A stretch of 64,000 nucleotides of DNA from Vibrio scophthalmi LMG 19158 (GTDB lineage: Bacteria; Pseudomonadota; Gammaproteobacteria; Enterobacterales; Vibrionaceae): contig NZ_AFWE01000073.1 in NCBI RefSeq assembly GCF_000222585.1, forward strand, positions 1-64,000, in the 5' to 3' direction. Below, one piece after another: positions 8,502 through 18,297 of the stretch (position 1 is its first letter; each line of letters opens with the position of its first letter). The notes beneath the pieces were generated by a model, which was not told where the DNA came from, made no database searches, and saw only the letters and a program-made list of their open reading frames with translations. The translations under genes were made by a program, and so were the position numbers.

Positions 8502-9818
8502 TTATTTAGCCGGTTTAAGACCTGCATTCACATCTAGGATATCTTGCTCACTCAGTGTTCCCACCGCTTGACGTAGTTGAAGTACGCTTAGGATGTAGTC
8601 GTAACGAGCGTTTGATAGGCTCTTATTCGCGTCATATAGACGGCGAGTTGAATCCAATACGTCAACGATAGTACGAGTACCCACATCGAAACCCGCTTCG
8701 GTTGCTTCTAGTGCAGATTCCGCTGAAATTACGGTTTGTTCGTAAGCACGCAATGCACCAATTGAAGCGCTGATATTGTTGTTGAAAGCGCGAACATCTT
8801 TAACGACTGTACGATATGTCGCTTCAAGATCTTGGCTAGCCGCAACATAAGCAAATTCTGCTTGTTTGGTTTGCGAAGTGATGTTGCCACCAGTGTATAG
8901 AGGAACAACTAGGTTCAAACCAACATTGAAATTGCCTTCATCACCGTCAGAGTTGCGACCAAACTGTGGGTTGAAATCGGTGTTACTGATGTCTTTGTAG
9001 TTGTAGCCGCCATCAAGAGTCAGTGATGGTAGGTGACCAGAGCTTGCTAATGAAATGTTCTCTTTAGCGATATCTTGGGTAATACGCGCCGCCAATAGGC
9101 TTAAGTTTTTCTGACCAGCTTCTTCAACAAGCGTATTGATTGCTGTTGATGTTTTGCTTGCTGAGAAGCGTTTAGTATCTAGCACTTCAAGGTTTGCATG
9201 CTCTTGGCCAGTGATTTCACGTAGACCTTCGTAGCTGTTGACGAGGCTATTTTGTGCTAGCACCTCATCCGCTAATACTGAGTCGTATTGCGCTTGTGCA
9301 TCGTGCACGTCAGTAATTGCTGATAGACCCACTTCAAAACGTTGTTTAGTTTGCTCTAGTTGGCGTGCAACTGCCGCTTTCTCTGCTTGAACGAACACGA
9401 GGTTATCTTGTGCGCGTAATACATCAAAGTAAGCTTGAGAAACACGTAGAATCAAAGCTTGTTGACTCGCTGCGTATGCCGCGTCTGCTTGGCGTGCTGA
9501 CATTTCAGAAGTATCTAAGCTAATCCAGCTTGAACGTTTGAAAAGCTCTTGTGAGAAGTTTACGCCAGCCGTTAATGCGTCACTATCACTATCACCACGA
9601 GTTAGGTCATAACCTGCAGTTAAGTTAATTTGTGGTAGCAAAGTACTGCGGTTTTCTTCAATCGCTTCGAAAGCAGCATCACGTTTTGCTGCAGAGCTTA
9701 GTAGCGTAGGATCGTTTTCCTTCGCTTGATTGTAGATGTCTGTCAGCGTATCTGCCCAAGCAGAAGTGCTAAGACTACCGAGTGCTGCACTGATAATAAG
9801 TGGAAGCAATTTTTTCAT
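8502..9818 (-). CDS. tolC: Outer-membrane efflux channel TolC
   Basis: Trimeric outer-membrane channel used by RND and MFS pumps and by type I secretion. From ATG at 9818 it has 438 residues: a Sec signal peptide (MKKLLPLIISAALGSLSTSAWA), then two repeats of the OEP helical family. The longer reading frame from 9851 adds 11 residues before this signal and has no good ribosome-binding site; AGGGA lies upstream of 9818. It lacks the long C-terminal extension of E. coli TolC (493). In E. coli tolC is likewise divergent from nudF, so the context is conserved. It ends at the terminator shared with vpsR. Confidence 0.94.
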   Translation of the reverse strand: MKKLLPLIISAALGSLSTSAWADTLTDIYNQAKENDPTLLSSAAKRDAAFEAIEENRSTLLPQINLTAGYDLTRGDSDSDALTAGVNFSQELFKRSSWISLDTSEMSARQADAAYAASQQALILRVSQAYFDVLRAQDNLVFVQAEKAAVARQLEQTKQRFEVGLSAITDVHDAQAQYDSVLADEVLAQNSLVNSYEGLREITGQEHANLEVLDTKRFSASKTSTAINTLVEEAGQKNLSLLAARITQDIAKENISLASSGHLPSLTLDGGYNYKDISNTDFNPQFGRNSDGDEGNFNVGLNLVVPLYTGGNITSQTKQAEFAYVAASQDLEATYRTVVKDVRAFNNNISASIGALRAYEQTVISAESALEATEAGFDVGTRTIVDVLDSTRRLYDANKSLSNARYDYILSVLQLRQAVGTLSEQDILDVNAGLKPAK

Positions 9819-10048
9819 GGGTTCGATCCCTGCCAAATAAAAAGAGGTCAATTGTTCAAGAGTTTAACTCAAATTGACGCTAATTCACTCTAAACTTTGC
9901 AATCTTTTACAAATAGTTGTCCATCTGTGCAATAAAAACAGTCTCAACTTAAAAAAATATAGAAGAATTATACAAAAAGTTGAAGTGCGTCGATGGAACA
10001 AGCGCTGTTCTCTGAGTAAACTATTAGATTCACTGACAGAGGTGCAAA

Positions 10049-10678
10049 ATGCAACAGGCTGATAACCAATCACCACAGTTTACAAGCGAAGATGTCGAAA
10101 TAATCTCAAAAGAGACCCTTTATCAAGGCTTTTTCAAAATGGTTAAATACCGATTCAAACATAAATTGTTTGAAGGCGGTTGGAGCCAAGAGATTGATCG
10201 TGAGATGTTTGAGCGTGGTCATGCTGCTGCATTGTTACCTTACGACGCGAAAACCGATCAAGTTGTCTTGGTTGAGCAAATTCGTGTTGGTGCGCTTGAG
10301 CATGCTCAGCCGTGGCAGTTAGAAATTGTTGCTGGGATCATTGATCCAAACGAAACCGCCCAAGATGTCGTGCGCCGAGAAGCGCAAGAGGAGGCCGGTA
10401 TCGAGGTGGCAAAAATCGTTAAAGTAACCTCTTATTACCCTTCATCTGGTGGCTGTTCTGAAAAGCTGGATGTGTTTGTCGGTGAAGTGGATGCAAGCAC
10501 CGCGTATGGCGTTCATGGTTTAGACTATGAAGGTGAAGATATTCGTGTGCATGTGGTAAGTCGTGAGCAAGCTTACCGTTGGGTCGAAGATGGTCGTTTT
10601 GAAAATGGCGCATCAATTATTGCCCTGCAATGGTTACAGCTTAATTATCAGCGTTTGAAGAGCGAATGGGACAAGTAG
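10049..10678 (+). CDS. nudF: ADP-ribose pyrophosphatase (Nudix)
   Basis: Nudix hydrolase of 209 residues that splits ADP-ribose into AMP and ribose 5-phosphate. The complete Nudix box starts at Gly96 (GIIDPNE) and ends REAQEEAGI at 110-118, with the metal-binding glutamates present. It opens the nudF-yqiB-cpdA-yqiA-parE run seen in E. coli. Its 3' end overlaps yqiB by 13 bases, which suggests translational coupling. The family is certain, and the neighbourhood supports NudF over other Nudix members. Confidence 0.94.
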   Translation: MQQADNQSPQFTSEDVEIISKETLYQGFFKMVKYRFKHKLFEGGWSQEIDREMFERGHAAALLPYDAKTDQVVLVEQIRVGALEHAQPWQLEIVAGIIDPNETAQDVVRREAQEEAGIEVAKIVKVTSYYPSSGGCSEKLDVFVGEVDASTAYGVHGLDYEGEDIRVHVVSREQAYRWVEDGRFENGASIIALQWLQLNYQRLKSEWDK

Positions 10679-11106
10679 CAAATAAAAGACCGTATCATGT
10701 TGATTTAGCAGAGTTGATGCGCGTCTATGAAACCAACTATGCAAAATTGAATGCGCTGTTGCCAACGCAACCGAGCGTCGGTGATGTACGTTGCTACCAA
10801 GCGGCGAGTATGTCTTACCAAATACTCGTGGGAGAAGTCACAAAGTACACAACTTTGGTCGATATTTGTCAAAGTGATGACGTTCCAGTGTTTCCATTGC
10901 CGAAAATGTCTGTCAGGCTCTACCACGATGCCCGTGTGGCAGAAGTATGTAGTAGTGATTATTTAAATCGAGTCAAAGCTCGATACGATTACCCGAACGA
11001 TAAAATGGTTCAAAAAGATGAAAAAGCGCAATTGAATCGTTTTTTAGGGGATTGGTTATCGTTTTGTTTAAAGCATGGCATAAGCCGTTCGCCACTGAAT
11101 ATCTAG
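10666..11106 (+). CDS. yqiB: DUF1249 family protein YqiB
   Basis: Conserved protein of 146 residues with no established biochemical function. It matches E. coli YqiB in layout: a LxELMRVYETNYAKL opening, a central KYTT segment, MSVRLYHDARVAEVCSS and the closing DEKAQLNRFLGDWLSFCL. I see no signal peptide or membrane segment, so it should be cytoplasmic. The start overlaps the nudF stop by 13 bases and cpdA follows after 9. Its fixed place between nudF and cpdA suggests a link to nucleotide signalling, but that is inference only. Confidence 0.9.
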   Translation: MGQVANKRPYHVDLAELMRVYETNYAKLNALLPTQPSVGDVRCYQAASMSYQILVGEVTKYTTLVDICQSDDVPVFPLPKMSVRLYHDARVAEVCSSDYLNRVKARYDYPNDKMVQKDEKAQLNRFLGDWLSFCLKHGISRSPLNI

Positions 11107-11115
11107 GTTTTAGTT

Positions 11116-11937
11116 TTGAAAGTAACGTCAAGCTCATCAGCTAAAGACACGATTAAGCTAGTGCAGATTACCGATACCCATCTGTTTGCCGCAGAGGACG
11201 GGAGTTTGCTTAGCGTAAATACGAATGACAGCTTTTCAGCCGTAGTCGAAGCCGTAACTCAACAGGACTTCGACTTTGACGCAATTCTTGCGACTGGTGA
11301 TATTTCTCAAGATCATTCTGATGTCTCTTACCAGCGCTTTGCTCAAGGCATTGAGCCATTAAAGCAACCGTGCTTTTGGTTGCCGGGCAATCATGATTAC
11401 AAACCAAGTATGGGCTCGGTATTACCATCAACACAGATTGTACAAGCAGAGCACGCATTGCTGGGTGAACATTGGCAGATGATATTGCTCGACTCACAAG
11501 TTGAAGGTGTACCGCATGGCCGCTTGAGTCAGCAGCAACTGGACTTACTGGACGAGCAACTTCGCTTGCATCCTGAACGTCATAGTTTGGTGTTACTGCA
11601 TCATCATCCAATATTGGTGGGAAGTGCTTGGCTTGACCAGCACACCTTGAAAGACGCTGAGCAATTTTGGCAGGTAGTGGAGAAGCACGATAACGTGCGT
11701 GCGATTTTGTGTGGTCATGTTCATCAAGATATGCAAAAAGTTCGCAGTGGTGCAACCGTCATCTCAACACCATCCACTTGTGTGCAATTCAAACCTAATA
11801 GCGATGACTTTGCGCTAGATACTTGTTCTCCGGGCTGGCGAGAGCTAACCTTGTACGCCGATGGCCAGTTTGAGACACATGTACAACGTCTTGCTGGTGG
11901 TTTGTTCTTACCTAATTTTGATTCAAGCGGTTACTAA
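11116..11937 (+). CDS. cpdA: 3',5'-cyclic AMP phosphodiesterase CpdA
   Basis: Class III cyclic nucleotide phosphodiesterase of 273 residues with the binuclear-metal calcineurin fold. Metal ligands are visible in order: Asp20 and His22 (ITDTHLF), Asp62 (GDISQD), GNHD at 91-94, the HHH cluster near 162-164 and GHVH at 200-203. It lowers cAMP and so dampens CRP-dependent transcription. No ATG fits the N-terminus; the start appears to be TTG at 11116, with only a weak ribosome-binding site, so coupling to yqiB is likely. The fixed order yqiB-cpdA-yqiA supports the name. Confidence 0.93.
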   Translation: MKVTSSSSAKDTIKLVQITDTHLFAAEDGSLLSVNTNDSFSAVVEAVTQQDFDFDAILATGDISQDHSDVSYQRFAQGIEPLKQPCFWLPGNHDYKPSMGSVLPSTQIVQAEHALLGEHWQMILLDSQVEGVPHGRLSQQQLDLLDEQLRLHPERHSLVLLHHHPILVGSAWLDQHTLKDAEQFWQVVEKHDNVRAILCGHVHQDMQKVRSGATVISTPSTCVQFKPNSDDFALDTCSPGWRELTLYADGQFETHVQRLAGGLFLPNFDSSGY

Positions 11938-11975
11938 TTTATCCGCTTGAGCTCATCTTATTTGCGAGTTCTGCG

Positions 11976-12557
11976 ATGAAACCTTCTCTACTGCTTTATA
12001 TTCACGGCTTCAACAGCTCTCCTTTGTCACATAAGGCCAATGTGATGAAGCAATATTGCATGCAGTACAGACCGGATATCAAAGTAGTTATCCCTCAATT
12101 GCCTTGTTTTCCACAACAAGCAGCAGAGCATCTAACCGACCTGATTGAGCGCTATCAGCATGACTATCACATTGGCTTAGTGGGTAGTTCACTCGGTGGT
12201 TATATGTCAACTTGGTTGAACGCCAAATTTGGTTTTAAAGCAGTGCTTGTGAACCCTGCGGTAAAGCCTTATGAGTTATTGATGGATTATCTGGGTGAGC
12301 AAGAAAATCCATACACACATGAACATTATGTCTTGCAAGAGCATCACATTGACGAGTTGAAAGATCTCGATGTGGCTCAAATAAGTAACCCAAATGACTT
12401 TTGGTTATTACAGCAAACAGAAGATGAAGTTTTAGATTATCGCCAAGCGGTGGCGAAGTATGCTTTGGCAAAACAGAGCGTCGAGCAGGGTGGTGATCAC
12501 AGCTTTGTGGATTTCGAACGTTACCCACAACAAATTCTCGAATTCTTAAACTTGTAG
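11976..12557 (+). CDS. yqiA: Alpha/beta-hydrolase esterase YqiA
   Basis: Small cytoplasmic alpha/beta hydrolase of 193 residues. The oxyanion region YIHGFNSSP is at 8-16, the nucleophile elbow GSSLGG at 70-75 with Ser72, and a likely catalytic His in GGDHSF near the C-terminus. The E. coli homologue hydrolyses palmitoyl-CoA and short p-nitrophenyl esters; its physiological role is unclear. It follows cpdA by 38 bases and precedes parE by 259 bases, as in E. coli. Confidence 0.92.
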   Translation: MKPSLLLYIHGFNSSPLSHKANVMKQYCMQYRPDIKVVIPQLPCFPQQAAEHLTDLIERYQHDYHIGLVGSSLGGYMSTWLNAKFGFKAVLVNPAVKPYELLMDYLGEQENPYTHEHYVLQEHHIDELKDLDVAQISNPNDFWLLQQTEDEVLDYRQAVAKYALAKQSVEQGGDHSFVDFERYPQQILEFLNL

Positions 12558-12816
12558 CCCGAAGTTGATGGTTTTCTTCTAAGATTGAATTGCTGATTTT
12601 TTTGCCGTTCATTGAGGGAAGAGTCATAAATTTGCTTGTTACTTACGTATCTCACTTGACATAAACTGGTCTCTTCCAGACTATGTTCCCCTTGTACTAT
12701 TGCAGTTGAAAAACGCTGAGAGATTCAGCGTTTGTGACGTTTTTTGACCAATGTCACCGAGCTGATTAAGCGCTCTGCATGGTAACCATTAAATCTCTAT
12801 AACGATATTCCGTATT

Positions 12817-14697
12817 ATGACTGAACAATATAATGCTGGAGCCATTGAGGTTCTTAATGGCTTGGAGCCAGTACGTCGCCGACCAGGGATGTATACGGAT
12901 ACAGCGCGTCCAAACCATTTAGGCCAAGAAGTTATCGACAACAGTGTCGATGAAGCGCTCGCCGGACATGCCTCTAAGGTACAAGTTATTCTTCATGCCG
13001 ACCAATCATTAGAAGTTATTGATGACGGTCGCGGCATGCCTGTAGATATACACCCAGAAGAAAAGATTTCTGGCGTGGAGCTGATTTTCTGTAAGCTGCA
13101 TGCGGGTGGTAAATTCTCTAATAAAAACTATCAATTCTCCGGTGGTCTACACGGGGTTGGTATCTCGGTTGTTAACGCGTTATCTAAACGTGTTGAAGTG
13201 GCGGTGAAACGCGACGGCCAGATTTATGAAATGGCGTTTGAACACGGCAATAAAGTAGAAGAACTGACCGTCACTGGTACATGTGGTCGCCGCAATAAAG
13301 GCACCAGTGTTCACTTCTGGCCAGATACGAGCTACTTCGACTCGCCAAACTTCTCTGTGACGCGTTTGGTCAATAACCTGCGTGCTAAAGCGGTATTGTG
13401 TCCAGGTCTAGAAATTACTTTCTCTGATAAAGTAAACAATCAAGAGCATCGTTGGTACTACGAAGATGGTCTGACTGATTACTTAGCAGAAGGCGTTAAA
13501 GGCTACACCGTACTACCTGAAGTTCCATTTACTGGCGAGTTCTCTGCAGAAACAGAAGCGGCGCATTGGGCGGTAATTTGGCAACCAGAAGGCGGTGAGA
13601 TGATCACCGAAAGCTACGTTAACCTGATCCCTACCGCTCAAGGTGGTACGCACGTTAATGGTCTGCGCCAAGGTTTGCTGGATGCCATGCGTGAGTTCTG
13701 TGAATTCCGCAATCTACTCCCTCGTGGCGTGAAGCTAACCGGTGATGATGTTTTTGACCGTTGTTCATACGTGCTATCGGTCAAAATGCAAGATCCGCAA
13801 TTCGCAGGTCAAACCAAAGAGCGTCTTTCTTCTCGTCAAACCGCCGCGTTTGTGGCTGGTGTGGTGAAAGATGTCTTTAGCCTATGGTTAAATGAAAAAC
13901 CACAATTAGCAGAACAGCTAGCCGAAGTGTGTATTGCCAATGCACACCGTCGCATGCGTGCCAGCAAGAAAGTGGTGCGTAAGAAAATCGCATCAGGCCC
14001 TGCATTGCCGGGTAAGTTGACTGACTGTTCAGTACAAGATCTTAACCGCACGGAAATTTTCTTTGTGGAAGGGGACTCGGCTGGCGGCTCAGCCAAACAG
14101 GCGCGCGATCGTGAATTCCAAGCGGTAATGCCACTGCGCGGTAAAATTCTCAATACATGGGAAGTCGCTGCTGATCAGGTGCTTGCATCACAAGAAGTTC
14201 ATGACATTTCCGTCGCTCTGGGTATCGACCCTGATAGCGATGATTTGAGCGGGTTACGTTACGGTAAAATCTGTATCCTTGCCGATGCGGACTCGGATGG
14301 TCTTCACATTGCAACGCTACTGTGTGCCTTGTTTACGCGCCATTTCCGTACCTTGGTAGAAGCTGGTCATATTTATGTGGCAATGCCGCCTCTATATCGA
14401 ATCGACTGTGGTAAAGAAGTGTTCTATGCCCTTGATGATGATGAAAAAGAAGGCGTGCTTGAGCGTTTATCGAAGAAAAAAGCCAAAATCAACGTGCAGC
14501 GATTTAAAGGTCTGGGTGAGATGAACCCACTTCAGCTGCGTGAAACCACCATGGATCCTAATACCCGTCGTCTGGTTCAGTTAACCATTGACGATTCGGA
14601 AGCGACCATGGAAATGATGGATATGTTGCTGGGTAAAAAGCGTGCCGATGATCGTCGTGCATGGTTACAAAGCAATGGCGATTTGGCAGAGGTTTAA
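12817..14697 (+). CDS. parE: DNA topoisomerase IV subunit B (ParE)
   Basis: ATPase subunit of topoisomerase IV, 626 residues, which with ParC unlinks replicated chromosomes. The GHKL ATPase domain carries DNSVDEA and DDGRGMP; a transducer domain follows; the TOPRIM domain begins near residue 417 with VEGDSAGGSAK and contains DADSDG. The resistance-determining segment around KILNTWEV looks like the usual wild-type text. Only three bases separate it from parC, so the two subunits are co-transcribed; in E. coli the two genes are separated by others. The identity is certain; GyrB would be about 800 residues. Confidence 0.97.
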   Translation: MTEQYNAGAIEVLNGLEPVRRRPGMYTDTARPNHLGQEVIDNSVDEALAGHASKVQVILHADQSLEVIDDGRGMPVDIHPEEKISGVELIFCKLHAGGKFSNKNYQFSGGLHGVGISVVNALSKRVEVAVKRDGQIYEMAFEHGNKVEELTVTGTCGRRNKGTSVHFWPDTSYFDSPNFSVTRLVNNLRAKAVLCPGLEITFSDKVNNQEHRWYYEDGLTDYLAEGVKGYTVLPEVPFTGEFSAETEAAHWAVIWQPEGGEMITESYVNLIPTAQGGTHVNGLRQGLLDAMREFCEFRNLLPRGVKLTGDDVFDRCSYVLSVKMQDPQFAGQTKERLSSRQTAAFVAGVVKDVFSLWLNEKPQLAEQLAEVCIANAHRRMRASKKVVRKKIASGPALPGKLTDCSVQDLNRTEIFFVEGDSAGGSAKQARDREFQAVMPLRGKILNTWEVAADQVLASQEVHDISVALGIDPDSDDLSGLRYGKICILADADSDGLHIATLLCALFTRHFRTLVEAGHIYVAMPPLYRIDCGKEVFYALDDDEKEGVLERLSKKKAKINVQRFKGLGEMNPLQLRETTMDPNTRRLVQLTIDDSEATMEMMDMLLGKKRADDRRAWLQSNGDLAEV

Positions 14698-14700
14698 CGG

Positions 14701-16986
14701 ATGTCTACAGAAATTACCTATGATGGCGTTGAACAATTGCCAATGCGCAAGTTCACTGAAGACGCTTATCTAAACTATTCGATGTACGTAATTATGGACC
14801 GTGCGTTGCCATATATTGGTGACGGTTTAAAACCGGTTCAAAGACGTATCATCTATGCGATGTCAGAGCTTGGTCTGTCGGCATCAGCAAAATATAAAAA
14901 ATCGGCACGTACCGTTGGTGACGTGTTGGGTAAATACCATCCACACGGCGATTTGGCGTGTTATGAAGCGATGGTATTGATGGCTCAGCCATTCTCTTAC
15001 CGTTACCCATTGGTTGATGGTCAAGGTAACTGGGGTGCGCCGGATGACCCGAAATCATTTGCTGCGATGCGTTATACCGAAGCAAAACTGTCTAAATTTG
15101 CCGAAGTACTGCTGGGCGAACTAGGCCAAGGTACTGTCGAATGGCAACCTAACTTTGACGGCACGATGAAAGAGCCGCAAATGTTGCCAGCTCGCCTGCC
15201 ACATATATTGCTTAATGGTGTCACGGGTATCGCGGTTGGTATGGCGACAGATATCCCACCACATAACGTGCGTGAAGTGGTCGATGCAACAATTCATATG
15301 ATTGATAATCCAAAAGCGGAATTATCAGATGTGATGCAATTTGTTAAAGGCCCTGACTATCCAACTGAAGCAGAAATTACTTCGCCAAAAGCGGAAATTG
15401 AAAAAATTTACCGCACCGGCCGTGGCAGCATTAAAATGCGTGCGGTTTGGCACAAAGAAGGTTCCGATATCGTCATCACCGCATTGCCGCATCAAACGTC
15501 AGGTGCGAAATTGCTGGAGCAAATCGCCAACCAAATGCGTGCTAAGAAGCTGCCAATGGTGGATGATTTACGTGACGAATCGGATCATGAAAACCCGACA
15601 CGTATCGTGATTGTGCCACGTTCAAACCGTATTGATTGCGACCAGTTGATGAACCACCTGTTCGCTTCGACGGATCTTGAGAAGAGCTTCCGCGTTAACT
15701 TGAACATGATTGGTCTTGATAATCGTCCTCAAGTTAAAGGTTTAGTAAAGATTCTTGCTGAGTGGATTGAGTTCCGCCGTGATACTGTGACTCGTCGTCT
15801 ACAATATCGTCTCGATAAAGTGATGGCTCGTCTGCATATCTTAGAAGGTTTGTTAGTTGCGTATCTCAACCTTGATGAAGTGATTGAGATTATCCGTACT
15901 GAAGACGACCCTAAAGCCGTATTGATGGCACGTTTTGGCGTATCGGATATCCAGGCGGATGCGATTCTTGATATTAAACTTCGTAACTTAGCGAAGTTAG
16001 AAGAGATGAAGATTCGTGGTGAGCAAGACGAGCTAGAAAAAGAACGCGAAAAGTTAGAGCAACTATTAGGTTCAGAGCGTCGCTTAAACACCCTGCTTAA
16101 GAAAGAAATTAAAGCTGACGCAGAGAAATATGGCGATGATCGTCGCTCACCATTGGTTGAGCGTGCTGAAGCGAAAGCGATGACTGAGCGTGATCTTGTT
16201 CCAAGTGAACCGATTACTGTTGTGTTGTCAGAAAAAGGCTGGATTCGTCATGCGAAAGGGCATGACGTGGATGGTGAAGGGCTAAGCTACAAATCGGGCG
16301 ACCAATACCTTGCTCATGCTCGTGGTAAGAGTAATCAGCAAGCGGTGTTCTTAGGCAGTGATGGCCGTAGCTACTCGTTAGAGTCGCACTCATTACCGTC
16401 CGCTCGTAGCCAAGGTGAGCCGATTACGGGACGCTTAAACGTTGCGCCAGGTACTTCTATTCGCCAAGTGGTGATGGGTGAGGATGATCAGCTATGGCTG
16501 ATTGGTTCTGATGCTGGTTATGGTTTTGTGTGTAAAGGTGCGGACCTCTTATCGAAAAACCGCAGTGGTAAAGCGCTAGTGAGCTTACCGCAGAACTCAC
16601 AAGTGATTGTTCCGCAAACCATCAGTGATCTAGAAAATGATGAGATCTTAGCGATTACCAACCAAGGCCGCATGTTGTTGTTCCCGATTAAGGAATTGCC
16701 GCAACTTGGTAAGGGTAAGGGTAACAAGATCATCAACATTCCGGCGGCGAAAGCGAAAGAGCGTGAGGAAGTGGTTTCTCATTTGATTTCAATTCCGCAA
16801 AACAGCACGGTGACACTGTATGCCGGCAAGCGTAAATTGGGCTTGAAACCATCGGATTTGGAAAACTTCCGTGGTGAAAGAGGCCGTCGTGGTGCGTTAT
16901 TGCCTCGTGGTTTGCAGCGTGTGACCAGTATTGAAGTCGACGTGGCGAATGATTCGGTGAATGAGACGCTAAGCGATAGCGAATAA
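14701..16986 (+). CDS. parC: DNA topoisomerase IV subunit A (ParC), Leu at position 85
   Basis: DNA-cleaving subunit of topoisomerase IV, 761 residues. The winged-helix and tower domains hold the catalytic Tyr at 125 (AAMRYTEAK); a C-terminal beta-pinwheel starts near 500. The quinolone-resistance segment reads [14 protein letters not shown]: residue 85 is Leu (TTG at 14953-14955), where E. coli (residue 80) and Vibrio normally have Ser. Ser85Leu is a known quinolone-resistance substitution in vibrios. The acidic residue four places later is intact. It ends at a bidirectional terminator shared with degS. The gene identity is certain; resistance is inferred and gyrA lies outside the window. 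Confidence 0.97.
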   Translation: MSTEITYDGVEQLPMRKFTEDAYLNYSMYVIMDRALPYIGDGLKPVQRRIIYAMSELGLSASAKYKKSARTVGDVLGKYHPHGDLACYEAMVLMAQPFSYRYPLVDGQGNWGAPDDPKSFAAMRYTEAKLSKFAEVLLGELGQGTVEWQPNFDGTMKEPQMLPARLPHILLNGVTGIAVGMATDIPPHNVREVVDATIHMIDNPKAELSDVMQFVKGPDYPTEAEITSPKAEIEKIYRTGRGSIKMRAVWHKEGSDIVITALPHQTSGAKLLEQIANQMRAKKLPMVDDLRDESDHENPTRIVIVPRSNRIDCDQLMNHLFASTDLEKSFRVNLNMIGLDNRPQVKGLVKILAEWIEFRRDTVTRRLQYRLDKVMARLHILEGLLVAYLNLDEVIEIIRTEDDPKAVLMARFGVSDIQADAILDIKLRNLAKLEEMKIRGEQDELEKEREKLEQLLGSERRLNTLLKKEIKADAEKYGDDRRSPLVERAEAKAMTERDLVPSEPITVVLSEKGWIRHAKGHDVDGEGLSYKSGDQYLAHARGKSNQQAVFLGSDGRSYSLESHSLPSARSQGEPITGRLNVAPGTSIRQVVMGEDDQLWLIGSDAGYGFVCKGADLLSKNRSGKALVSLPQNSQVIVPQTISDLENDEILAITNQGRMLLFPIKELPQLGKGKGNKIINIPAAKAKEREEVVSHLISIPQNSTVTLYAGKRKLGLKPSDLENFRGERGRRGALLPRGLQRVTSIEVDVANDSVNETLSDSE

Positions 16987-16997
16987 TCGACAGAAAT

Positions 16998-17027
16998 AAA
17001 AAAACCAGCCATTGGCTGGTTTTTTTT
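16998..17027. terminator. Bidirectional terminator, parC / degS
   Basis: AACCAGCC, ATT and GGCTGGTT form a perfect stem flanked by A and T runs, between two convergent genes. Confidence 0.9.
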
Positions 17028-17069
17028 GATTCGTATTTATTGCCGCTTATTTGGACGGGCGACACTAAT

Positions 17070-18134
17070 CTATTCGCGTGTGTCTTCCATGATGGTGACG
17101 GGAATAGTGAGCTCTTCACCTTTACGCAATACCAACAGATCGACAGTGGTGCCAGGTCTTAGGTCAGTGACCATTTCCATTACGCTTTGGCGGCCATTGA
17201 TTTTCTGACCATCTATTTTGAGGATGATATCTTGCGCTTGGAATCCTGAATCCGCCGCAGGGCCATTCGGATCAACGCCCAAAACGACGATGCCTCCAAG
17301 ATGTTCATTACCAAGCAGTCGCGCGGTAACGGAAGTAATATCTTGGCCATCAATACCGATATAGCCACGAATCACACGGCCATCCGCGATGATTTTATTC
17401 ATGATCACATTGGCCAGTGAATAAGGTATCGCAAAGGAGATGCCATAAGTTTCCAACTCAGTCGCTTGTTGGAAAGAGGCGGTATTGATGCCGACTAACT
17501 CACCACGAGTATTGACCAAAGCGCCACCAGAGTTACCCTCATTGATTGCAGCATCGGTTTGAATAAAGGCTTGGCGGCCATCCGCACTGATTGAAGATCG
17601 CCCAGTTGCGGAGATAATACCAAAGGTGGTGGTTTGGCCGAGGTTATAGGGGTTGCCGATCGCTAACACCACATCGCCGACTTTTGCTTTGTAATCAGGG
17701 TTAAGTGGGATCACTGGCAGATTGGCGCCTTCCACTCGCAAAATCGCGATGTCAGTACGGCGATCCTTACCGACCAACTGCGCCGCAGCTGCGCGACCAT
17801 CTTGCAAGGCGACGATGATTTGATCGGCTTGAGCAACCACATGATAGTTGGTGATGATGTAGCCTTTGTCACTGACGATAACGCCGGAGCCTAGCCCTTG
17901 CGTTGATAGCTTAGAGCGATCATCTTCAGTGTATTTACGGCTATAGATGTTAACTACGGCGGGAGCTGCTTTATGCACAGCATCGTTGAACGACAGTTGA
18001 ACAGACGAAATATTGCTGACTGGGTTGGTTATGTTCTCAGGCAGTATGTTGCTACGAAGAGAAGGCACCGCTATTAATAGCAACGCCGCGGTGGCTAAAC
18101 CTAATCCTACTGAACGTAAAAGAAAACCGAGCAT
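17070..18134 (-). CDS. degS: Site-1 serine protease DegS (sigma-E activation)
   Basis: Membrane-anchored HtrA protease that senses unfolded outer-membrane porins through its PDZ domain and makes the first cut in RseA, releasing sigma E. From ATG at 18134 (preceded by AAGGA) it has 354 residues, matching E. coli DegS (355). The frame extends 17 codons further upstream, but that part lacks support. There is one N-terminal membrane anchor (about 5-25), a catalytic triad His98, Asp128 and Ser202 (GNSGG), and one PDZ domain from about 260. The single PDZ and the uncleaved anchor separate it from DegQ upstream. The gene order degQ-degS is as in E. coli. Confidence 0.95.
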   Translation of the reverse strand: MLGFLLRSVGLGLATAALLLIAVPSLRSNILPENITNPVSNISSVQLSFNDAVHKAAPAVVNIYSRKYTEDDRSKLSTQGLGSGVIVSDKGYIITNYHVVAQADQIIVALQDGRAAAAQLVGKDRRTDIAILRVEGANLPVIPLNPDYKAKVGDVVLAIGNPYNLGQTTTFGIISATGRSSISADGRQAFIQTDAAINEGNSGGALVNTRGELVGINTASFQQATELETYGISFAIPYSLANVIMNKIIADGRVIRGYIGIDGQDITSVTARLLGNEHLGGIVVLGVDPNGPAADSGFQAQDIILKIDGQKINGRQSVMEMVTDLRPGTTVDLLVLRKGEELTIPVTIMEDTRE

Positions 18135-18190
18135 ACTATCCTTAAAATCAATGTCATACAGGCAACAAACAATCAAGAATAGCATTATAT

Positions 18191-18218
18191 AAAAAAGACA
18201 GCGAATTTCTCCGCTGTC
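18191..18218 (-). terminator. Intrinsic terminator of degQ
   Basis: On the minus strand GACAGCG, an eight-base loop and CGCTGTC are followed by TTTTTT. It lies between degQ and degS, so degS is probably transcribed from its own promoter as well. Confidence 0.8.
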
Positions 18219-18297
18219 CTTTTAAATCAATATCGCGTTTTATCGCGAATACGTATGCTATTTGAGGCTGTGACAGCCGAGGCTCTAGCGCCTTTGA

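Noticed and set aside
11210-11755. 181-codon minus-strand open frame inside cpdA
   Set aside because: It is fully antisense to a gene with all catalytic motifs intact and has no recognisable domain.
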